A stretch of DNA of 55,291 bases from Acidobacteriota bacterium (lineage in GTDB: Bacteria; Acidobacteriota; Terriglobia; Acidiferrales; UBA7541), in assembly GCA_003224085.1 (NCBI GenBank), contig QHYK01000065.1, positions 1 through 55,291 on the forward strand. The letters are read 5' to 3'. A model generated the notes under the pieces. The model was not told where the DNA came from, did not search any database, and was given only the letters and a program-made list of their open reading frames with translations. This document shows positions 8,651 through 16,070 of this stretch, piece after piece. A program made the position numbers and the translations under genes. Positions within the stretch are counted from its first letter, which is position 1. Each line of letters begins with the position of its first letter.

Positions 8651-9445
8651 ATGAGAGATGCCCGTCCCACTCCTAAATTCGTAAAGGTTCGACCATTCCT
8701 CCTGCCTGTGCTCGCCATGTTTGCAGTAGGCGCCAGCGGTGCGAATGCACAAAACGTGGATGAAATCATCGCCAAAAATATTCATGCGCGCGGCGGATTG
8801 GAAAAGCTGAAAGCCGTTAAGACACTCCGCACCACGGTGAAGTTCAGCGATGGCTCGTTTCGCGCGCAATTCCGCCAAGAAAACAAGCGTCCCGGCAAAG
8901 TGCGGGAAGAGTTCATTGTTCAGGGCATGGCGCAAATTCAAGCATACGACGGGAAGACTGGCTGGCAGATTTCGCCCTTCAACGGACGCAAAGATCCTGA
9001 CCTGATGTCGGCAGACGACATGAAAGGCTTGATCGTGGACGGAGACATAGACGGCCCTCTAGTGGACTACAAGGAGAAAGGTCACACCGCGGAACTTGTG
9101 GGGCACGATTCGATGGAAGGAACGGACTGCTACAAGATTAAACTCAGCATGAAAAACGGGGACATTCGCTACTACTACCTCGATACCGATTCCTTCCTTG
9201 AGCTGAAAGTGGAGATTCAAACCACGATTCGCGGCGCGCTCCAGGAGTCGGAGTTGTATTACGGAGACTACGAGCAGGTGAATGGGATCTATTACCCCTT
9301 TGCCGTGGAACAAGCACAAAAGGGCAGTTCTTCGCGCCAGCAGTTCTCCGTCGAGAAAATCGAGCAGAACCTGGACCTGGACGACGCGCTCTTTGCGATG
9401 CCCCTCGCAGAGCCGCAAGCGAAGAAGCCGTCAGCCGGAAAGTGA
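8651..9445 (+). CDS. secreted LolA-like / outer-membrane lipoprotein-sorting-type protein
   Basis: This 264-residue protein has a signal peptide (residues ~12-35, ending GANAQ). The mature part begins VDEIIAKNIHARGGLEKLKAVKTLRTT and has repeated beta-strand segments such as VQAYDGKTGWQISPF, CYKIKLSMKNGDIRYYYLDTDSFLELKVE and YYGDYEQVNGIYYPFAVE. This is the half-barrel pattern of LolA/LolB-like lipid-binding proteins, common as periplasmic proteins of unknown cargo in acidobacteria. Transport of a lipid or lipoprotein is inferred from fold resemblance only. A strong site (GGGGGAG, 8641-8647) precedes the ATG. The second propeller gene starts 92 bases downstream on the same strand and may share a transcript. 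Confidence 0.7.
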   Translation: MRDARPTPKFVKVRPFLLPVLAMFAVGASGANAQNVDEIIAKNIHARGGLEKLKAVKTLRTTVKFSDGSFRAQFRQENKRPGKVREEFIVQGMAQIQAYDGKTGWQISPFNGRKDPDLMSADDMKGLIVDGDIDGPLVDYKEKGHTAELVGHDSMEGTDCYKIKLSMKNGDIRYYYLDTDSFLELKVEIQTTIRGALQESELYYGDYEQVNGIYYPFAVEQAQKGSSSRQQFSVEKIEQNLDLDDALFAMPLAEPQAKKPSAGK

Positions 9446-9537
9446 AATTCTCCCGGAGCAAGAATTTCTTGGGATCCATCAAGGCTAGCTATAGCGAGGA
9501 TTGTTGTTGCGTTAAAGTTTTGCTGAGGACGATCGCC

Positions 9538-12500
9538 ATGCACAACTCAACTCGATGTTTAAGCGCCAGCATACTGTTCGTTGCTGTTTTGCTGACCCTG
9601 GAAGCCGCCGCGCATGCGCAAGACGCCAAATTCGATGCGGATACCATTTCCGGCCTTGGCGCCCGAAATATCGGATCCGCAGCTATGAGCGGCCGCGTCG
9701 CCGCTATCGCTGCGGTCAAAGCGGAAGGGCGGCTTACTGTTTACGTGGGTGCGGCAAGCGGCGGGGTCTGGAAATCCATGAATGGCGGCACGACGTTCAA
9801 GCCCGTATTCGACAAGGAGCCAGTGCAATCCATCGGCGCCATCGCGATTGATCCCCAATCGCCCAAGACCGTTTGGGTGGGCACGGGTGAAGCTTGGACG
9901 CGCAACAGTACTTCCATTGGCGACGGAATCTATAAGTCGACCGATGGTGGCGACAGCTGGCACAACGTGGGTTTACCGGATTCGGAACGCATCGCTAGGA
10001 TTCTCGTCGATCCTAAAGACAGCAATACGGTCTATGCATGCGTACCGGGGAAACTCTGGAGCGACAGCGACGACCGCGGCGTCTACAAGACAACGGATGG
10101 CGGCAAAACCTGGAACAAAATCCTAAAGGGCCCGAATCGGTCGACCGGCTGCTCCATGATCTCGATGAATCCTCAGGATTCAAAGGTCCTTTTTGCGGGC
10201 ATGTGGGATTTCCGAAGGAAAGGCTGGACGTTCCGCTCCGGTGGCGAAGGCCCGACAGCGCCCAGCGGCAGCGGCTTCTTCCAAACCACGGACGGCGGCG
10301 CAACGTGGCAGGACTTGGATGAGAAGAGCGCCAAGGGATTGCCCGCAAAGCCCTGGGGGCGCATTGCCGTGGCCATTGCTCCTTCGAAACCAGACGTCGT
10401 TTACGCCATGATCGAGTCAACGCGAAGCGCGCTGTTTCGCTCGAACGATGGCGGAAAAACTTGGCAAGAAGGCGACCGCAGCAACTGGATGGTGTGGCGG
10501 CCTTTTTATTTCGCGAATTTGATCGTTGATCCGAAGAACGAGAACAAGGTTTACAAGCCCGATTTCGCACTAATCATGAGCGAGGATGGCGGCAAGAGCT
10601 TCAGCGGAATCGGTAATGGGGCACACGGCGATTTCCACACCGTCTGGGTGAATCCCGACAACACGGATCATCTTATTGCCGGTGACGACGGCGGCGTGTG
10701 GTATTCCTACGATGGAGGAAACACCTGGTGGAAAGGCAATAACCTCCCGATTTCGCAGTTCTATCACGTGAGCGTAGACAACGACGATCCGTATCACGTC
10801 TTTGGCGGGCTGCAAGATAACAGCGTCTGGAAGGCCGATTCGCAGTACCCGGGCGGAATCTCCAATAGCCGCTGGGAAAACCTGGGTGGCGGGGACGGTT
10901 TCTGGGCATTTCGCGATCCGGCGGATGCAGACTACGCGTATATAGAATCTCAAGGGGGCTTCATCGGCCGCGTGAACCTGCAAACGCTGGAAGGCCGGCC
11001 AATCAAGCCGGAGCCCAATTATGGGGAAGGGAAGCTGCGTTTTAATTGGAATACGCCGATACACATGAGCCCGAATGAAAAGGGCACGATTTATATCGGT
11101 GCCCAGTTTCTATTCCGTTCCCGAGATCATGGTCAAACGTGGGACCGCATCTCTCCTGACTTGACGACCAGCGATCCCGAAAAGCAGAAGCAGGAGGAAT
11201 CCGGAGGTGTCACCGTTGACAATTCGTACGCCGAGATGCACACGACCATCTATTCGATTAGCGAGTCGCCGCGCGATGGACAAACCATTTGGGTGGGCAC
11301 CGATGATGGCAATCTGCAGCTCACCCGCGACGGGGCAAAATCCTGGACGAACGTTGTCGGCAATGTGCCGAATCTTCCTAAATTCTCCTGGGTTTCGTGG
11401 GTTGAGGCGGGGTTTTATGACAACGCAACAGCTTATGCCGCTTTTGATCGCCACACGTTTGGGGACATGGACCCGCACGTCTATAAGACAACAGATTATG
11501 GGAAGACTTGGGCATCGGTGGTCGCAGCCGATGGCGGCGTCCGCGGCTACGCCCATGTGATCAAAGAAGATCCGGTTTCCCGAAACATTCTGTATCTCGG
11601 AACAGAGTTTGGTCTATGGATTTCGCTGGATAACGGGAAGCATTGGGCGCAGTACAAAGGCCGCGATTTTCCGAGCGTGGCCGTGCGCGATATCGTGGTG
11701 CATCCGCGCGAGTCGGATCTAGTGATTGCTACACATGGCCGCGGCATCTGGATTGTGGACGACATCACGCCGCTGCGAAAGTTGACTGCTGAAGTTATCA
11801 GCCAAGAGGCCGCCTTCCTTACGGCAAAGCCTGCGCAGCAAAGGCTGGAAGCCAATGGTGGCTGGGCAGACGGAAGCGCCGTGTACACAGGGCCGAATCC
11901 GCCGGACGCCGCGGTGATTACTTACTATCAGAAAAAACGTCATATTTTGGGGAAGATGAAACTCGAGATTTTTGATGAACAAGGAAAACTCGTAGACACG
12001 CTTCCGCCGAACAGCCGCCGTGGCATCAGCCGTGTGGAATGGCCAATGCGGATCAGGGCGCCCCGTGTTCCCCCCGCAGCTACGGCTGCGTTCGAGGCCG
12101 CCCAGGGGCCAAGAATCTTGCCCGGAACCTACACGGTGAAGATGACCCGCGGAACCGAGACATACACTACACAGCTCGTCGTGACGCTCGATCCACGCGC
12201 CAAATTCAGCCTCGAAGATCGCAAAATGGAGCTCGACGCTGCGATGCGCGTCTACAATTTGCTTGGCGACATGAGCTTCGACGTCGACCGCATCAACGGC
12301 GTGCGCGGCGCATTGGCGGATCGCAGCGGCAAAGTGAAGGGCGACGCGGCCTTCGCGAAACACCTCGAGGACCTCTCGCAAAAAGTCGATGACCTTCGCA
12401 AGAAAATCGTGGCCACGAAGGAGGGCGGTGCCATCACGGGTGAAGAGCGCATTCGCGAAAAGACCACAGGTCTCTACGCCGATTTTGTCTTTTACGAAGG

Positions 12501-12762
12501 GCGCCCGGCTGATTATCAGGTAGCGCGCATCGATTCGCTGAAGAAGGAATTGGGGGATGTGGAAGCTGAATTCGACAATCTTGTCGCTAAGGAACTGCCG
12601 GCGGTGAACAAATCCCTGGCTCAGAAGAAGTTGCAGCCCATTCAGCAATTGACCCGGAAAGTCTGGGACACTGCAAACAGTGAGTCCGGCGGAGCTTCTG
12701 GAGTCGCGGATCTCACGCAGCACGAATGGACTACAACGGCCGTCAAGGCTCTAAGACCTTAA
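9538..12762 (+). CDS. secreted Asp-box beta-propeller protein (VPS10/sortilin-like), second copy
   Basis: About 1,074 residues. A signal peptide (residues ~1-27, ending AHAQ) is followed by about eleven Asp-box repeats (SMNGGTTF, STDGGDSW, TTDGGKTW, TTDGGATW, SNDGGKTW, SYDGGNTW, SRDHGQTW, TTDYGKTW and others). The sequence HGRGIWIVDDITPL closes the propellers, and the C-terminal ~340 residues contain a beta-sandwich-like part and charged helices. Layout and length match the gene at 2231-5395, and the two are diverged paralogues. The extracytoplasmic role is unknown; family members are loosely linked to binding or processing of polymers. ATG 9538 is preceded by GAGGA (9525-9529) and begins the signal peptide directly. 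An upstream in-frame extension to 9442 overlaps the previous gene and is not plausible. Confidence 0.85.
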   Translation: MHNSTRCLSASILFVAVLLTLEAAAHAQDAKFDADTISGLGARNIGSAAMSGRVAAIAAVKAEGRLTVYVGAASGGVWKSMNGGTTFKPVFDKEPVQSIGAIAIDPQSPKTVWVGTGEAWTRNSTSIGDGIYKSTDGGDSWHNVGLPDSERIARILVDPKDSNTVYACVPGKLWSDSDDRGVYKTTDGGKTWNKILKGPNRSTGCSMISMNPQDSKVLFAGMWDFRRKGWTFRSGGEGPTAPSGSGFFQTTDGGATWQDLDEKSAKGLPAKPWGRIAVAIAPSKPDVVYAMIESTRSALFRSNDGGKTWQEGDRSNWMVWRPFYFANLIVDPKNENKVYKPDFALIMSEDGGKSFSGIGNGAHGDFHTVWVNPDNTDHLIAGDDGGVWYSYDGGNTWWKGNNLPISQFYHVSVDNDDPYHVFGGLQDNSVWKADSQYPGGISNSRWENLGGGDGFWAFRDPADADYAYIESQGGFIGRVNLQTLEGRPIKPEPNYGEGKLRFNWNTPIHMSPNEKGTIYIGAQFLFRSRDHGQTWDRISPDLTTSDPEKQKQEESGGVTVDNSYAEMHTTIYSISESPRDGQTIWVGTDDGNLQLTRDGAKSWTNVVGNVPNLPKFSWVSWVEAGFYDNATAYAAFDRHTFGDMDPHVYKTTDYGKTWASVVAADGGVRGYAHVIKEDPVSRNILYLGTEFGLWISLDNGKHWAQYKGRDFPSVAVRDIVVHPRESDLVIATHGRGIWIVDDITPLRKLTAEVISQEAAFLTAKPAQQRLEANGGWADGSAVYTGPNPPDAAVITYYQKKRHILGKMKLEIFDEQGKLVDTLPPNSRRGISRVEWPMRIRAPRVPPAATAAFEAAQGPRILPGTYTVKMTRGTETYTTQLVVTLDPRAKFSLEDRKMELDAAMRVYNLLGDMSFDVDRINGVRGALADRSGKVKGDAAFAKHLEDLSQKVDDLRKKIVATKEGGAITGEERIREKTTGLYADFVFYEGRPADYQVARIDSLKKELGDVEAEFDNLVAKELPAVNKSLAQKKLQPIQQLTRKVWDTANSESGGASGVADLTQHEWTTTAVKALRP

Positions 12763-12775
12763 GGTGCTCATCCGG

Positions 12776-12808
12776 GAAGACGATCAGCCAATCAGCTGAT
12801 TGATCTTC
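12776..12808 (+). other. bulged palindrome between propeller and VanZ genes
   Basis: CAATCAGCTGATTG (12789-12802) is a perfect 14-base palindrome. Outside it GAAGA (12776-12780) can pair with TCTTC (12804-12808), leaving an eight-base bulge on one side. No T-run follows on the plus strand. It could be a factor-binding site for the VanZ gene starting at 12837 or a weak 3' end stabiliser for the propeller transcript. Confidence 0.3.
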
Positions 12809-12836
12809 TCTGGCCACGATGAACTATTCCTGATTA

Positions 12837-13973
12837 ATGAACCCAGCCCCCTTGCAAAAAATCGACAAAAAGAAGCTCCTTGCCGCAGTTTGTCTACTCA
12901 TCTTTTGCGGCATGGCTTTCGCCGCGTTTTGGCCCTTTAACCCTTTTCCTGCGAATCACGCGGCCTGGTTAGGTGATGAAAATGGCCTTCGCTTCGGCGG
13001 GGGCGGAATCATCTTAAGTTCCGGGAAATTCGAATTGACGGAATCTGGGATGCCGGCCGGCGCGAGTCTGGAGATATGGCTCGAACCAGCTCAGGATACT
13101 GACTCCACCAGCCTGCTTTCATTTTCTACTCCCGCAAATCCGCAGCGAATTCGGCTGCGGCAGGCCCAGAGCTATCTTCTTCTTCTGCAGGAGCCCAAAC
13201 CTACCATCCATCACTCTGCGATGCTCTCTCTCTGGGTCCCGCGGGCTTTTCAAGCCCACAAGAGAAAGTTCATCACCATCAGTTCAGGGAAAGCAGGCAC
13301 AACTGTTTATTTGGATGGAATTCCAGTCGAGAAGTCCGCGCGACTCCGAATTTCGGGCAAGGATATTTCTGCACAACTGATCGTGGGTTGCTCTCCGGAC
13401 GGCTACGACACCTGGCCGGGAAAGCTATTCGGAATGGCCGTCTTTGATCGCGAGATCGCATCCGATCAAGTTTCCCGGCATTACCTGGCTTGGCTAAGCG
13501 GGCAGCTGACGGCCGTACGGAACGATTCTCCGGTTGGCCTGTACGCCTTTGACGAGCGCGCCGGGAATGTTGTGCGGAATCAGGTTTCTTCCGGGCCCGA
13601 TCTGGTCATACCGGGAGTCTTTAACATCCCCTACAAGCCATTTTTGAAGCCCTTCTGGAAGGAGTTTTACCGCAACCGGGCTTACCTTGACGACGTACTC
13701 ATTAACATCACGGGGTTCGTTCCGTTCGGTTTTTTCTTCTGCATGTATCTCTCTAGGGGACAAGCGACCCCTAGAATCGTGTTCATTGCCATTCTTCTGG
13801 GCGCCGTTTTTAGCCTAACAATCGAAGTTCTCCAGTGGTTCATCCCGATGCGGGATTCTGGGACGACCGACATTCTTACGAACACGCTTGGAACCGCAAT
13901 AGGGGCAGTGTTGTATCGCTGGGGAGGTTCCCACCCGTCGCCCAACAGACTCAGATCTCGAACGGCCCCTTAG
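12837..13973 (+). CDS. VanZ-family membrane protein with N-terminal LamG/concanavalin-like region
   Basis: 378 residues. A first membrane segment (~16-34) is followed by a large extracytoplasmic part with a concanavalin-like sandwich pattern ('TTVYLDGIPVEKSARLRISGKDISAQLIVGCSPDG..WPGKLFGMAVFDREI', ~60-230). The C-terminal ~100 residues form the VanZ unit: DDVLINITGFVPFGFFFCMYL, then AILLGAVFSLTIEVLQWFIPMRDSGTTDILTNTLGTAIGAVL. VanZ proteins are small membrane proteins of uncertain biochemical role, named after a teicoplanin-resistance gene and also found in exosortase-linked polysaccharide loci. The added LamG-like domain suggests carbohydrate binding outside the membrane. No clear ribosome binding site precedes ATG 12837. 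The gene converges with the GT39-like gene, 15 bases apart. Confidence 0.8.
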   Translation: MNPAPLQKIDKKKLLAAVCLLIFCGMAFAAFWPFNPFPANHAAWLGDENGLRFGGGGIILSSGKFELTESGMPAGASLEIWLEPAQDTDSTSLLSFSTPANPQRIRLRQAQSYLLLLQEPKPTIHHSAMLSLWVPRAFQAHKRKFITISSGKAGTTVYLDGIPVEKSARLRISGKDISAQLIVGCSPDGYDTWPGKLFGMAVFDREIASDQVSRHYLAWLSGQLTAVRNDSPVGLYAFDERAGNVVRNQVSSGPDLVIPGVFNIPYKPFLKPFWKEFYRNRAYLDDVLINITGFVPFGFFFCMYLSRGQATPRIVFIAILLGAVFSLTIEVLQWFIPMRDSGTTDILTNTLGTAIGAVLYRWGGSHPSPNRLRSRTAP

Positions 13974-13988
13974 TCCTGATTTCCGTCT

Positions 13989-15329
13989 TCAGGGAGTCTC
14001 TTGCCAGGAGCGCCGAATAGGCGAATGCCCTTCCAGGCTTAGTCGAGAGCACACCATTTCCAAAACGACCGCCGCAAACGCCATCACGTAGGCCATCGAT
14101 GGAACCATGTACCGAAGCAGGGGCACGACCACGCAGGCCATGGCCCAGAAATACACCACCAGACTGCACAGGAATGCCGCTTGAGCGGCATTCTCCTTGC
14201 GAGTCTCAAACAGAGACGCAAGTCCGGTTACTCCAAGGACGAGATACGGCAACTGCAAGGCGATCAGGGGCCACTCGTGGCTTTTGGAGTACATTCCATA
14301 CCAGGCTCTCCGCATCTTTAGAAAAGCCAATTCCGCAACACCGCGGGGATTCTGCACGCTCTCATTCCACACAAATCGTAGGATGGCGCTGTTCGTGCGC
14401 ATGCCACCCCTCTCACAATTCGCGCGTTCCATCAGGTCTCGCAAGTGGGTGGACATATTCAACTGCTCTCCTGCGGACGCCGGTGTCAGTCCAAAGACAA
14501 GTCCTTCGGATATGCTTGCCGGGCCATTGCTGGACAGCAAAATGAATTGCCCCACCTTCGCGCGAACGAAGAGTTCCCATGGAGCTATCGAAAGCACAAA
14601 GCCGGCCACGATAGCTGCGGCCATCCTAAGTCCCGCTTTTTTGTCTCTTTGCTCTGGTTTGCTGGAAGAGAATGTCCACACGAAGGCAGCAGCGACAAAA
14701 ACGCAGGGTAGAAAGACCGCTATGGGACGCACCAAGGCCGCTACGCCCAAGAACAGCCCGGCAAAAACGCCGGTTCTCGCAGACGCTCTTCCGCCGTAAG
14801 CTCCAAAGCAGAAAGCCCACACGGCGGCAAAGAAGAAAAGCATGAACGGCACTTCGCTGTTAGGGAGGAGCATGGTGACAAGGCCGGGAATATAACTCGT
14901 CCACAGAAACCATGTGAGCAGGGCGATGGACGCTCCAAAGAGCAGTTCTATGGTCAAATAGACAAAGAGCGAGCTGGCCGCTCCCGTAATAAGATTGAAA
15001 CCAACGATGACCTTCTCACGATCCAGGTGAAATACGTCTCCAACTTTGTACGCTACGACTAGGAAAAAGGGATAACCGGGCGGGTATCTCGTTTCCAATT
15101 GACCGTCGGCTCCCGCGATTCCCCGGCCGTTCAAGATGTTTTCTGCCGTCGGCTCGTAGTCCGTAAAGTAATCCGTGTTAACGTTCAGGTTGATGTTGGA
15201 AGGAAATGCAAGAACAAAAACCTTGCCGATGGCTAGAGCAGCTGCAAACAAAATCGTGAGCCGCCGGGGTTTGGTGCTTGCTGAGAACCGCGCTAACCCT
15301 GACTTGAGAATGGACACGAATTTCAGCAC
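13989..15329 (-). CDS. GT39/ArnT-like polytopic membrane glycosyltransferase
   Basis: 446 residues with about ten membrane-spanning segments. The first periplasmic loop contains DYFTDYEPTAENILNGRG and 'LETRYPPGYPFFL', the acidic-residue loop plus YPPGYP motif typical of dolichol/undecaprenyl-phosphate-sugar-dependent (PMT/ArnT-like, GT-C fold) transferases. The acceptor and sugar are not identifiable. The start is a GTG at 15329 (MLKFVSILKSG); no strong ribosome binding site is visible. It faces the VanZ gene. A second, longer protein of the same class lies at 20145-21980. Confidence 0.78.
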   Translation of the reverse strand: MLKFVSILKSGLARFSASTKPRRLTILFAAALAIGKVFVLAFPSNINLNVNTDYFTDYEPTAENILNGRGIAGADGQLETRYPPGYPFFLVVAYKVGDVFHLDREKVIVGFNLITGAASSLFVYLTIELLFGASIALLTWFLWTSYIPGLVTMLLPNSEVPFMLFFFAAVWAFCFGAYGGRASARTGVFAGLFLGVAALVRPIAVFLPCVFVAAAFVWTFSSSKPEQRDKKAGLRMAAAIVAGFVLSIAPWELFVRAKVGQFILLSSNGPASISEGLVFGLTPASAGEQLNMSTHLRDLMERANCERGGMRTNSAILRFVWNESVQNPRGVAELAFLKMRRAWYGMYSKSHEWPLIALQLPYLVLGVTGLASLFETRKENAAQAAFLCSLVVYFWAMACVVVPLLRYMVPSMAYVMAFAAVVLEMVCSRLSLEGHSPIRRSWQETP

Positions 15330-15956
15330 AGCACCGTCTCAATGTGCGATTTAGGCCGCAAGCATAACCTCCAAGTCCTCGCCTTCAGGTACTGAATAAG
15401 CTTCAGACCAGATAAGCGTCAGACCAACATCTGTAGCCACGGCGTGCCTCAGCGCACAAGTTCGTTGCGAACTTCTGTCCTGATAAACTGCAATTAACAA
15501 AGCCAGGGATAACCCTGAAATCAGTACATTCCCTGAATTTCTGCGCAGGCATCTTCCCGACGCGGTATTAGAGGAAAACGCGTTTAGTTCTCTTCCTTCC
15601 GGTTCTCTCCAACCACTTTCACTCCAGATTTCCTTCGCGAACTCAGCGTTCTCCAGGTTGTGCAGCACTCACGAACCTCCGCCAAACTCCTCCCGACGCA
15701 TTTCAACCCTTTGCCTTCGTTCTCCAGTAGTACCGCTGTCGGACCACGCTGGACAGATCACCGGCAAAAAGTCTGTCGCAAGTTTCATGGTTTCACTGGC
15801 ATCGCTTTCTCGGGTGAACTTCTATCCTCCCTGCCACAACCGGGATCACAAATAAGAAACCTTCGGCACAGTTACAGCTCATCCAGCCAACCCAGTCCTC
15901 GAGACGCGAGCAGGTGACCGTATTCAGCCGCGCCTCCAGCTAGCCCGGCCACGGTT
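15330..15956. other. 627-base intergenic stretch, no confident gene
   Basis: The stretch separates the divergently transcribed GT39-like and choice-of-anchor lipoprotein genes. A 105-codon minus-strand open frame (15351-15668) has one hydrophobic stretch (VLISGLSLALLIAVY) but no recognisable family and no clear ribosome binding site, so I do not call it a gene. No convincing sigma70 promoter, tRNA or riboswitch was recognised. Both flanking promoters are expected here. Confidence 0.5.
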
Positions 15957-16070
15957 TTGCGATCCGTTTTTCGCTCTAAGGTGATGTTCCAGCACACCTT
16001 GTCGGAAGTTTGGAAGAACTTCAGCGAGCAGTTGGTCCAGCCCCAATGCTGCTTCAGCGTTAGGAAAAAA

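Noticed and set aside
11719-12723. 334-codon minus-strand frame
   Set aside because: It lies opposite the second propeller gene, which has clear family motifs throughout.
15351-15668. 105-codon minus-strand frame with one hydrophobic stretch
   Set aside because: No family match, no ribosome binding site and no conserved context; kept only as a note in the intergenic entry.
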